Shown: positions 1-6,098, counted from the first letter of the stretch. The stretch: DNA of 8,742 nucleotides from Candidatus Gastranaerophilales bacterium (GCA_944323585.1 CALUTA010000058.1:1-8742), one strand, 5' to 3'. Notes: generated by a model from the sequence alone, not told the origin. Numbers and translations are program-made.

Positions 1-167
1 ATATCAAAAATTGTAAAAGCAGATGGTGTTTGTTTAGCCTGTTCAATTTGGCTCATAGAACGTTCGCTTATGTTGGCAAGTTCGGCAAGCTGCGCCTGAG
101 ACAAATCTTTTCTTACTCTTTCTGCTTTTATATTTAACGCAAGTTGTTTTAATCTTTCGTCTCTCAT
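1..167 (-). CDS. XRE-family helix-turn-helix transcriptional regulator (partial, C-terminus outside window)
   Basis: Reading the minus strand from an ATG at 167-165 gives 55 codons, open to the window edge. They begin MRDERLKQLALNIKAERVRK and continue with a helix-turn-helix of the Cro/CI (HTH_3) type at about residues 22-46: DLSQAQLAELA, then NISERSMSQIEQ, then KQTPS. This pattern binds operator DNA, and such regulators commonly control their own divergent promoter. No further Met codon lies upstream in frame before a stop (TAA, minus strand, 194-192), so this start is well supported. There is no Shine-Dalgarno sequence; AT-rich -10-like hexamers nearly abut the ATG, which suggests a leaderless or near-leaderless transcript. 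It diverges from the small gene at 257. Only the DNA-binding part is visible, so any effector, peptidase or toxin-linked domain is unknown. Confidence 0.85.
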   Translation of the reverse strand, partial: MRDERLKQLALNIKAERVRKDLSQAQLAELANISERSMSQIEQAKQTPSAFTIFD

Positions 168-168
168 A

Positions 169-182
169 ATTATATTATTATA
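169..182 (-). promoter_or_regulatory. Candidate -10 elements for the XRE regulator
   Basis: On the minus strand TATAAT occurs twice, at 182-177 and 174-169. The first would start transcription near 170, almost at the ATG (167). No convincing -35 is present: TTGATA exists but at only 14 bp spacing. The AT-rich composition makes chance TATAAT matches likely, so this is tentative. Confidence 0.4.
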
Positions 183-184
183 TC

Positions 185-213
185 TTGACTTTTAAATATC
201 AATGATGTACTAT
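185..213 (+). promoter_or_regulatory. Promoter of the 76-residue small gene
   Basis: TTGACT (185-190), a 17-bp spacer and TACTAT (208-213) make a good vegetative (sigma70-type) promoter, with a start expected near 220. The -10 hexamer coincides with one arm of the operator-like repeat described separately, so a protein bound there would block the promoter. The downstream gene has a strong ribosome binding site, AGGAGG at 244-249. Confidence 0.6.
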
Positions 214-235
214 TCTATTTATATGATGTATAGTA
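202..235. promoter_or_regulatory. Operator-like repeat between the XRE gene and the small gene
   Basis: ATGATGTA occurs at 202-209 and again at 223-230, exactly 21 bp apart, or two helical turns. The same segment contains an inverted pair, TACTAT (208-213) and ATAGTA (230-235). The elements cover the -10 and start region of the plus-strand promoter. An XRE-type repressor encoded next door is the obvious candidate binder, but that is inference; the arms are short and the region is AT-rich. Confidence 0.4.
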
Positions 236-256
236 GTAGTGACAGGAGGTTGAATT

Positions 257-487
257 ATGCCATATGATGAATTTACACCGGAATATATCTTTTTGGAAGA
301 AATCCAAACTCAGGTGCTCGAAATTAATAACTATTTAAAAATTCTCAATGCTGTTCTTACGCAGGAAGACGAAATGTATTATCTGCAGGATTTTGCGGAA
401 TTTGTCCGTCAAAAACAGCAAAAATTATCTGATTTTATTGAAGAAGGTCTTGCTAAACCTGTTTTTCCGGTACTAAAACAGAAATAA
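257..487 (+). CDS. Small protein of unknown function, 76 aa
   Basis: I do not recognise a family. It is acidic and predicted mostly helical, with two helix-like stretches (about residues 11-33 and 36-65) that could pair as a short helical hairpin. Then comes a basic tail ending VLKQK. It has no signal peptide or membrane segment and is probably cytosolic. The start is well fixed: AGGAGG at 244-249 lies 7 nt before the ATG, and a good promoter lies further upstream. It is divergent from an XRE regulator, so regulation by that protein is plausible. Its last 35 nt overlap the 3' end of the M16 peptidase on the opposite strand, so the two transcripts would be complementary there. A toxin or antitoxin role is possible given the XRE neighbour, but nothing in the sequence shows it. 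Confidence 0.7.
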   Translation: MPYDEFTPEYIFLEEIQTQVLEINNYLKILNAVLTQEDEMYYLQDFAEFVRQKQQKLSDFIEEGLAKPVFPVLKQK

Positions 488-1787
488 CACAATTTTTTAT
501 GTCTAAGTATTTTTTGATTGTTTCGTTTAAGTCATCAACCGTCACGCTGTCAAGGTCGCCCAGATATTGCTCTACAAGCTTCAAATCTTCGCAAACAGTC
601 ATATAGTAGCCGATTGTTTCACCTATTTCCGAAACCGTTTCCGCAGCATATGCAAATCTTGTTTTTATTCGCTTTTTAGCCTTTTCAAGTTCCTTATCCG
701 TAATCCTTTTTTCCGTAAGATTTTTAAGTTCTTCTTTTATAAGTTCAAGCGCCTGCTCTTTGCCTTCGGGTTTGAAATTAGCCTGAATAAAGATGTTATC
801 TCCGTCTTTGAACTGGTAATGTTCGGAACTTACCATATTGAAAAGCGCATCCGTTCTTTTTTCAATCAAATTCTGGTACATTCTTGAACTTGTGCTGTCG
901 CCGAGGATTATGCTAATCAGGTCAAGTTCAATTGAAGCCTTGATGTCGCATGCTTTTGGCCCGAGCCAGCCAAGAATTGCATAAGCTGTATTTACATGAG
1001 CTTTTTCTTCAAAATATTTGGTTTCCTGAACAGGAGTGTCAGCAGGGTTTTCTTTTTTCGGAGAGTTTGGCCTGCCTTTAAAATCAAACTCTTTTTCAAC
1101 TTTTTTCAAAACTTCTTCACTGTCGAAATCTCCGACAACAATTGTTGTTATGTTTTCAGGAGAATAGAAGGTTTTGTAATAATTCATTATATCATCACGT
1201 GTAACCTGTGAGATAATTTCAGGTGTTCCGATAACGTCACGCTTGTAGGGGTGTGAGGTGTACATGTTGAAATTACAGGTGTTGTAAACCTTTGTCCAGG
1301 GCTGGTCTTTGCGCATCCTGATTTCTTCGATAACAACATGGCGCTCTCTTTTTTGTTTAACTTCAGTGTCGTTAAGGTCAAATGCAGGCCCGATTTCATC
1401 TTCCGGAAGCACAGGGTCAAGCATCATATCTGCATGAAGTTCAAGCGCAAGGTCAATATTTTCTCCGTTGTCGCCTTTTGGAAGGGTTACGTAATAGAAA
1501 GTATAATCTTTCCAGGTGGCGGCATTAACAATAGCGCCTTTTGCCTCAAGAATTTTGTCAAATTCGCCGGCTTTATGTTTGTGAGTGCCTTTAAACATCA
1601 GGTGTTCAAGAAAATGTGAAATCCCGTTAATTCTGTCGTCTTCATTGATTGAGCCTGTTTTTACCCACGAACTTATATTCACAAGCTCGCCCTCTTTATG
1701 AGCAAGAACAATCTTGTGTCCGTTCTCTCTTTCGTAAATTTCGACTTCTCTTGTAAGGTACGGATATTTAACGGTTGATTTCTTCAT
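453..1787 (-). CDS. M16-family zinc metallopeptidase (processing-peptidase-like)
   Basis: The 444-residue protein has the inverted zinc motif HxxEH as HFLEH (H58, E61, H62) within GISHFLEHLMFKGT. A downstream VVIEEIRM segment supplies the third ligand, probably E155 (E154 is the alternative). The C-terminal half carries SSRMYQNLIEKR, matching the M16 inactive-domain signature. The length is typical of M16B enzymes, which degrade or process peptides as dimers in a clamshell. There is no signal peptide, so it is probably cytosolic. About 15 extra residues (roughly 132-147, GPAFDLND onward) sit between the two zinc motifs: the spacing is 92 residues where about 74-77 is usual. AGGAGA at 1800-1795 is an ideal ribosome binding site for the ATG at 1787. 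M16B subunits are often encoded in pairs; no partner is in this window, so it may be homodimeric or partnered elsewhere. Its substrate is unknown. Confidence 0.93.
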   Translation of the reverse strand: MKKSTVKYPYLTREVEIYERENGHKIVLAHKEGELVNISSWVKTGSINEDDRINGISHFLEHLMFKGTHKHKAGEFDKILEAKGAIVNAATWKDYTFYYVTLPKGDNGENIDLALELHADMMLDPVLPEDEIGPAFDLNDTEVKQKRERHVVIEEIRMRKDQPWTKVYNTCNFNMYTSHPYKRDVIGTPEIISQVTRDDIMNYYKTFYSPENITTIVVGDFDSEEVLKKVEKEFDFKGRPNSPKKENPADTPVQETKYFEEKAHVNTAYAILGWLGPKACDIKASIELDLISIILGDSTSSRMYQNLIEKRTDALFNMVSSEHYQFKDGDNIFIQANFKPEGKEQALELIKEELKNLTEKRITDKELEKAKKRIKTRFAYAAETVSEIGETIGYYMTVCEDLKLVEQYLGDLDSVTVDDLNETIKKYLDIKNCVISVLVPEKQV

Positions 1788-1815
1788 AAAACTTTCTCCT
1801 GATAATTTCTACTTA

Positions 1816-1821
1816 ATTATA
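1816..1821 (-). promoter_or_regulatory. Candidate -10 of the M16 peptidase gene
   Basis: A perfect TATAAT lies on the minus strand at 1821-1816. Transcription would start near 1809, about 20 nt before the ATG at 1787, leaving room for the AGGAGA ribosome binding site. No good -35 is visible at 16-18 bp, so strength is uncertain. Confidence 0.45.
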
Positions 1822-1843
1822 CATCAAAAATTTATTTTTGTAG

Positions 1844-1849
1844 TATTAT
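1844..1849 (+). promoter_or_regulatory. Candidate -10 giving a leaderless nanE transcript
   Basis: TATTAT at 1844-1849 is followed by six bases and then the nanE ATG at 1856, exactly where transcription would begin. No Shine-Dalgarno sequence is present, and an in-frame TAG at 1841-1843 rules out an upstream start. No recognisable -35 is seen, so the promoter call rests on spacing and the absence of a leader. Confidence 0.4.
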
Positions 1850-1855
1850 AAACAT

Positions 1856-2536
1856 ATGATTAATCGTTTGAAGAATAAAGTGGTGGTTTCGGTTCAGGCA
1901 ATGCCTTCAGAGCCTTTGTATTTAGAAAAATGCATGGCAGCAATGATGAAGTCTGTCGTAAAAGGCGGAGCCGGCGGCTTGAGGGTTGCGGGAGTCAGGG
2001 ATGTAAAAAATGCCAAACAGCTTTTTGATATTCCGGTAATCGGGATTACAAAGCCTGAGGTTATTCCGCCAAACTGGCAGGAAATTGTTTATATTACACC
2101 GGAATTAAAGGATGTAATTGCGCTTGTGGAAGCAGGAGCGGATATAATAGCCTTTGACGGAACGCAGAGAAAACGCCCGAACGGCGCAACTTTAGATGAA
2201 ATTATAAAATATATAAAAATAAATAAAAGAATCTCTATGGCAGATATTTCAACTGTGGAAGAAGGTATAAAAGCAGCAGAAGCCGGTGCAAACATGCTTT
2301 CAACAACGCTTTCAGGGTACACTCTTGAATCCCCTTTAAAAAATGACGGGCCTGATTTTGAACTTTTGGAGGAGCTTGTGAAAAAAGTTGACATTCCTGT
2401 AGTTCTGGAAGGAAGAATCTGGGAGCCGGAAGAAGTTGACAGGGCTTTTGAATTAGGTGCGCACTGCGTTGTTATAGGATCTGCGATAACCCGTCCGCAG
2501 TTGATTACTAAACGCTTTGTACAGAGGAAAAAATAA
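1856..2536 (+). CDS. nanE: N-acetylmannosamine-6-phosphate 2-epimerase
   Basis: This cytosolic (beta/alpha)8-barrel enzyme interconverts ManNAc-6-phosphate and GlcNAc-6-phosphate, the step that feeds sialic acid or ManNAc carbon into amino-sugar metabolism. At 226 residues it is the family's usual length. Visible active-site positions are Q14 in VSVQAMPSEPL, R43 in GGAGGLR, K66 in IGITK (the proton-transfer lysine), D130 in MADIST and E185 in VVLEGRI; the phosphate-binding VVIGSAITRP lies near the C-terminus. The start is forced: an in-frame stop lies 13-15 nt upstream and Q14 must be included, yet there is no ribosome binding site. It leads a run with a ROK kinase, a small protein and a UbiA-type prenyltransferase. 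No sialate lyase (nanA) or transporter is in view, so sialic acid as the source is only inferred. Confidence 0.95.
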   Translation: MINRLKNKVVVSVQAMPSEPLYLEKCMAAMMKSVVKGGAGGLRVAGVRDVKNAKQLFDIPVIGITKPEVIPPNWQEIVYITPELKDVIALVEAGADIIAFDGTQRKRPNGATLDEIIKYIKINKRISMADISTVEEGIKAAEAGANMLSTTLSGYTLESPLKNDGPDFELLEELVKKVDIPVVLEGRIWEPEEVDRAFELGAHCVVIGSAITRPQLITKRFVQRKK

Positions 2537-2547
2537 GGAGTTGACAG

Positions 2548-3483
2548 ATGAGGGCGCTTGCAATAGATGTCGGCGGAACAAAGATTTATAATACAATCGT
2601 TGATGAAACGGGTAAAATTGTTGCGGAAATAGAAAAACGTGCAACTCCGAAAACTTTTGAAGAAATTCGTGAAGTTTTGTCGGAAATAGTTAAAAAACAC
2701 GAAGATAAAGCAGATGTAATCGCTTTTGCAACAGCAGGCGCCGTTAATAATGAAAATACAGGAGTTCTCGGGTCAACCGGAAATATTGCAGCAGGCTATC
2801 CTAATATGAATTTTGTCAACTTAAGTACTAAAAAAGTGTTTGTTGAAAATGACGCAAATGCTGCGGCCTGGGCTGAGCATATTTTAGGCTCTTCAAAAAA
2901 TTGCCCTTATAGTGTAATGCTTACTCTTGGAACAGGCGTAGGCGGCGGAATTATTGTTGATAACAAGCTTATGAAAGGCAAGAGCGGAGCCGCCGGCGAA
3001 ATGCACTTTAAATTATACAGAGACAGAAGACGAAAATGCACCTGCGGGGCTTACGATTGTTTTGAAGCTTATGCCTCAGGTACCGGTTTAATGACTACTG
3101 CAAGAGATATTACAAATGTTCCGAATGCTACGACTTATGATGTTATCGGAGAAGTAAATGCTGCATTGGAGCAGACAAAAGGCTTTGAAGGGTTAAAAAC
3201 AAAGACGGAAAGGCTTATGCTTGCTGCTTCATCTAAATACGTTGAAGCTTTTTTAAGATGGCAGGATGATATCCTGATTGGCTGTATAGGACTTGCAGAT
3301 ATTTTTGACCCGAATGTTATTGTTTTATCCGGATCTATGGCTCAGTTTGTGGATGTTGAATATGTTGAATCAGAATTAAATAAAGAAATAGTAACAACAT
3401 ATACTGAAGTTAAACTTGCAAGCGCAGGCAACTATTCAGGAATGATAGGCGCAGCCCTTCTTGCAATGGGGGTCGGGCTGTAG
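2548..3483 (+). CDS. ROK-family sugar kinase, probably N-acetylmannosamine (NanK-like) or related
   Basis: The 311-residue protein has the N-terminal phosphate motif AIDVGGTKI (5-13), the catalytic ENDANAAAWAE with D102 as likely base, a second phosphate loop LGTGVGGG (127-134), and the ROK zinc cluster CTCGAYDCFE (C164, C166, C171, E173). It would phosphorylate a hexose or N-acetylhexosamine with ATP in the cytosol. Placement 11 nt after nanE, with AAGGAG overlapping the nanE stop codon, makes ManNAc the best guess for substrate, since its product is the NanE substrate; GlcNAc or glucose remain possible. One oddity: the usual E-x-G-H, which contacts the sugar and supplies the zinc histidine, reads E151-M-H153 with the Gly missing. 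The glycine before the last zinc cysteine (usual CxCGxxGC) is also replaced by Asp. Substrate specificity may therefore differ from known members. Confidence 0.88.
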   Translation: MRALAIDVGGTKIYNTIVDETGKIVAEIEKRATPKTFEEIREVLSEIVKKHEDKADVIAFATAGAVNNENTGVLGSTGNIAAGYPNMNFVNLSTKKVFVENDANAAAWAEHILGSSKNCPYSVMLTLGTGVGGGIIVDNKLMKGKSGAAGEMHFKLYRDRRRKCTCGAYDCFEAYASGTGLMTTARDITNVPNATTYDVIGEVNAALEQTKGFEGLKTKTERLMLAASSKYVEAFLRWQDDILIGCIGLADIFDPNVIVLSGSMAQFVDVEYVESELNKEIVTTYTEVKLASAGNYSGMIGAALLAMGVGL

Positions 3484-3502
3484 AAGCGGAGAAACATACT
3501 CA

Positions 3503-3721
3503 ATGGGAAAAGCTAAAAAAAGAAGTCTGCATTTGGGAATTCACGACCGCTTCGGTAATTTAAGCAGAGCAGAGGCCGTTCAGCTTGTTGTTGATATGCT
3601 TAAAAAAAATGAAAAAGATGTTTACGGTCTGATAACTTTATTCGGGCTTACGGCTGAGGAACTTCTGGAGGCTGGCGCAAGCTATGAAGCTGTTAAGGGG
3701 CTTGGAGGATTGTTAGGCTGA
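3503..3721 (+). CDS. Small conserved-looking protein of unknown function, 72 aa
   Basis: I do not recognise a family. The protein starts with a basic stretch (MGKAKKRSLHLG), followed by IHDRFGNLSRAEAVQLVVDMLKKN and a second helical part, VYGLITLFGLTAEELLEAG, ending with a glycine-rich tail. It looks like a compact helical bundle and has no membrane segment. The ATG at 3503 is the first in frame, with GGAG at 3488-3491. Reading further back is possible only from a TTG inside the ROK gene and is unlikely. It begins 19 nt after the ROK stop, and its TGA shares a base with the ATG of the prenyltransferase (TGATG), so the two are probably translationally coupled. Its position suggests an accessory role to either neighbour, without direct evidence. 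Confidence 0.7.
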   Translation: MGKAKKRSLHLGIHDRFGNLSRAEAVQLVVDMLKKNEKDVYGLITLFGLTAEELLEAGASYEAVKGLGGLLG

Positions 3722-4665
3722 TGGGATGGTGCGGAGTTTGGACTGTCATAAAAAAATCACGCTGGTATTCGGCTGATATGACGGTATTTTCATGCCTTGT
3801 TTGTTTTTTGTATGCTTTAGGGGAAAATGGAAGTGTCGTGAACGGCATTATTGCATTTATAGGAATTTTATTTGCGCACATGGCAACTAATTTGTATGAT
3901 GATTATTCAGATTACAAGATTTTATCTCAAAATCCCAGAGCCAGTGAGTTTGCGCCGGATGTAAAGTGTGATTATCTGCGTAAAAATTTTGCATCTAAAA
4001 AAGATTTGGTGTTTGTTATTTTCCTATACTGCATTATTGCGCTGGAGACCGGAGTTATTTTGTTTTTCAGGGCAGGAGATGCTGTATTAGGGCTTGCTGC
4101 TATCGGCGGAGTTATTGTGCTTTCATATCCGTTGTTTTCAAGAGTCGGGCTAAGTGAAGTCGCTGTCGGTATTGCATTTGGGCCTTTACTCTTTGAAGGT
4201 ATGTATTATGTAATGACAAAAAGCTTTTCTGCAGGCGTTATGCTCTTAGGGCTTTCTGTTGTGATGTTTACAGTAGGTGTTATGTATGTACATACTCTTT
4301 TGGATTATGAAGGCGACAGGGCGGCTGGAAAATACACGCTTGCTTTACGTATGAAAGACAAAGATACTGCTTATAAAGTTTTCTGGATAATTTATGTTTT
4401 AGGGTATATTTTTCTTGTTATTTTTTCTATTTTAGAGAAAAATTATTTTTGTCTTGCGGGTTTGTTTTCTTTTCCGTTTGTTTTAACTTTGTATAAAGCT
4501 GTAAAAGGCTACAATTCTCCTGAAAATTATATGAGAGATGACGCTTATCTGAGAGTTTTGAAAAGTTCGGCAAGAGTGATGGCATTTTTTGCTTTTCTTG
4601 TCGCCGTCGGTGTGTTTTTGAACTTGTTAGTCCAATTCTACCTGACAGAGCCGATTGTGATTTAA
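3721..4665 (+). CDS. UbiA-family integral membrane prenyltransferase
   Basis: The 314-residue protein has about eight or nine hydrophobic helices and both aspartate-rich motifs of the family. These are N57-LYDDYS-D64 (NxxDDxxD) after the first helices and D195-YEG-D199 (DxxxD) followed by RAAGKYTLALRM. These motifs bind the Mg-prenyl-diphosphate; such enzymes attach a polyprenyl chain to an aromatic or other acceptor in the cytoplasmic membrane. The pattern is nearest to MenA-type (1,4-dihydroxy-2-naphthoate) enzymes, but the loop after the first motif (about 66-95) lacks the usual MenA-like KGxDxxxRxGP pattern and the acceptor cannot be read. No quinone-pathway genes are nearby. The start at 3721 overlaps the previous stop. 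GGAGG at 3704-3708 is 12 nt away, rather far, so translation probably depends on coupling. No terminator is evident after it. Confidence 0.85.
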   Translation: MGWCGVWTVIKKSRWYSADMTVFSCLVCFLYALGENGSVVNGIIAFIGILFAHMATNLYDDYSDYKILSQNPRASEFAPDVKCDYLRKNFASKKDLVFVIFLYCIIALETGVILFFRAGDAVLGLAAIGGVIVLSYPLFSRVGLSEVAVGIAFGPLLFEGMYYVMTKSFSAGVMLLGLSVVMFTVGVMYVHTLLDYEGDRAAGKYTLALRMKDKDTAYKVFWIIYVLGYIFLVIFSILEKNYFCLAGLFSFPFVLTLYKAVKGYNSPENYMRDDAYLRVLKSSARVMAFFAFLVAVGVFLNLLVQFYLTEPIVI

Positions 4666-4682
4666 GATTTATTGGCGAACTT

Positions 4683-4748
4683 GTACTATAAAAAATAAAA
4701 ATAAAATTTTCTTCAAAAAATATTATCTCTGTGCTATCTTTATAGTAC
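4683..4748. repeat. Perfect 10-bp inverted repeat in the lysA promoter region
   Basis: GTACTATAAA at 4683-4692 is the exact reverse complement of TTTATAGTAC at 4739-4748, with 46 bp between. The downstream arm overlaps the end of the probable lysA -10 and the transcription start; the upstream arm lies before the -35. The spacing is too long for an efficient terminator hairpin, and no T-run follows. Two protein-binding half-sites or a looping operator are possible; chance is also possible in such AT-rich sequence. Confidence 0.5.
4712..4740 (+). promoter_or_regulatory. Promoter of the lysA-cdaA-yitT operon
   Basis: TTCAAA (4712-4717), a 17-bp spacer and TATCTT (4735-4740) preceded by TG at 4732-4733 form an extended -10 promoter. 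The expected start is near 4747, inside the downstream arm of the inverted repeat. That leaves a leader of about 25 nt with AGAGGA (4761-4766) as ribosome binding site, too short for a lysine riboswitch. Confidence 0.5.
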
Positions 4749-4772
4749 GTACAGATATTAAGAGGATTGCAA

Positions 4773-6098
4773 ATGGAGAGCACAAATCAATTTTTGAAAC
4801 CGCTTACGGCAAAGAGAAATGAGGCCGGAAATCTTGAAATCGGAGGCTGCGACCTTGTTGAACTTGCCGAAAAATACGGCACCCCGCTTTATGTGATTGA
4901 TGAGGCCACTTTAAGAAATATTTGCGCCGATTACAAGAAAGCTTTTTCAAAGTATGAAAAAGTTAATATGATGTTTGCGTCAAAATCTCTTTGTACAATG
5001 GCAACCTCTGCAATACTGGCGCAGGAAGGCTTCGGGTTTGATGTTGTTTCCGCAGGTGAAATTTATACTGTCTATAAGGCAGGAGTTGATATGTCTAAGG
5101 TTCTCTTTAACGGTAACAACAAGACTTATGATGAATTAAATCTGGCAATTGAACTCGGGGCGGGCAGAATTTCCGTAGATAATTTCTTTGAAATAGATTT
5201 GCTCAATGAGATAGCACAATCTCATAAAAAAACAGTTGATGTCTTATTAAGAATTACGCCGGGCATTGAATGCCATACGCATGAATATATTCAAACCGGC
5301 CACCTTGATTCAAAATTCGGGTTTGATTTAACTCAAATTGATGATGCTGTTGATTTGATTTTGACCCGTTGTAAAAATTTGAAACTTCACGGGCTTCATG
5401 CTCATATCGGCTCGCAGATTTTTGAAACAAAAGTGTACAGTGACGAGGTTGAAATTTTAGTAAAAGAAATATCACGTCTGGAAGAAAAGTTCGGGCTTAA
5501 GCTTGACGAAATTAACATTGGCGGCGGACTCGGGGTTAAATACACTGATGAAGACTGCCCTCCTTCGGTTTATGAAATTGCGGATGTAATTATAGAAAGT
5601 CTCCAAAAAAATATTGAAAAATACGGAATAGAACCTCCCTCATTGTTTATAGAACCCGGAAGAAGCATAATTTCGACGGCTGGTGTGACATTGTATACTG
5701 TCGGAAGTTCAAAGCAGGTGCCAAAAGGTAAAAAATACGTTGCTGTTGACGGCGGTATGGCAGATAATCCAAGACCTTCTATGTATCAGGCAAAATATTT
5801 TGCAGAGCCTGCTAATTATAAAGAGGATATTCCTTTACAAACTGTTACAATTGCAGGAAGATTTTGCGAAAGCGGAGATATTTTAATTAAAGATATTACT
5901 CTGCCTGAACTCTTTGAAGGAAATATTCTGTGTGTATTCAATACAGGTGCTTATAATTATTCAATGGCTTCAAATTATAACAGAGTACAAAAATCTCAAA
6001 TGGTTCTTGTAAATAATTCAAAATCTGATATTATAGTAAGTAGAGAGACATTAGATGATTTGATTTCTCATGATGTTATTCCGGATAGGTTAAAATAA
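4773..6098 (+). CDS. lysA: Diaminopimelate decarboxylase
   Basis: This PLP enzyme converts meso-diaminopimelate to lysine, the last step of the DAP pathway, in the cytosol. The 441-residue sequence shows a complete set of family motifs. They are the PLP-binding lysine K71 in MMFASKS, DVVSAGEIY (90-98), LHAHIGSQ ending at residue 215, the phosphate-binding INIGGGLG (248-254), IEPGR (293-297), the catalytic cysteine C365 in AGRFCESGDIL, and TGAYNYSMASNYN (391-403). ATG 4773 is chosen because AGAGGA ends 6 nt before it; a TTG two codons upstream is less likely. Its stop directly abuts the cdaA start, the same lysA-cdaA order found in cyanobacteria. The protein is a little longer at its N-terminus than many DAP decarboxylases, but nothing is missing. 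Confidence 0.97.
   Translation: MESTNQFLKPLTAKRNEAGNLEIGGCDLVELAEKYGTPLYVIDEATLRNICADYKKAFSKYEKVNMMFASKSLCTMATSAILAQEGFGFDVVSAGEIYTVYKAGVDMSKVLFNGNNKTYDELNLAIELGAGRISVDNFFEIDLLNEIAQSHKKTVDVLLRITPGIECHTHEYIQTGHLDSKFGFDLTQIDDAVDLILTRCKNLKLHGLHAHIGSQIFETKVYSDEVEILVKEISRLEEKFGLKLDEINIGGGLGVKYTDEDCPPSVYEIADVIIESLQKNIEKYGIEPPSLFIEPGRSIISTAGVTLYTVGSSKQVPKGKKYVAVDGGMADNPRPSMYQAKYFAEPANYKEDIPLQTVTIAGRFCESGDILIKDITLPELFEGNILCVFNTGAYNYSMASNYNRVQKSQMVLVNNSKSDIIVSRETLDDLISHDVIPDRLK

Noticed and set aside
459..481. CTGTTTT/AAAACAG stem as a terminator for the convergent genes
   Set aside because: The stem is short and AT-rich and no adjacent T-run follows on either strand, so intrinsic termination is not supported.
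567..1619. Several plus-strand open frames (567-887, 996-1211, 1338-1619) opposite the M16 gene
   Set aside because: They are antisense to a clear M16 peptidase, rich in Phe, Lys and Arg as expected for shadow frames, and lack ribosome sites.
2089..2700. A 203-codon minus-strand open frame across nanE and the ROK gene
   Set aside because: Composition is Phe/Ser-rich with no recognisable motif, and it lies antisense to two well-supported enzymes.
3461..3502. N-terminal extension of the 72-aa protein starting inside the ROK gene
   Set aside because: It would need a TTG start without a ribosome site; the ATG at 3503 has GGAG upstream and lies after the ROK stop.
4683..4748. The lysA inverted repeat as a terminator of the preceding operon
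   Set aside because: A 46-base loop and no following T-run make it a poor terminator.
4666..4772. Lysine riboswitch or other structured leader before lysA
   Set aside because: The expected leader is only about 25 nt, and the whole intergenic region is about 107 bp, too short and AT-rich for the lysine riboswitch.
4427..4783. Minus-strand open frame over the end of the prenyltransferase and the lysA promoter
   Set aside because: No ribosome site or family resemblance; it spans the lysA promoter and start, and its sequence looks like reversed coding.
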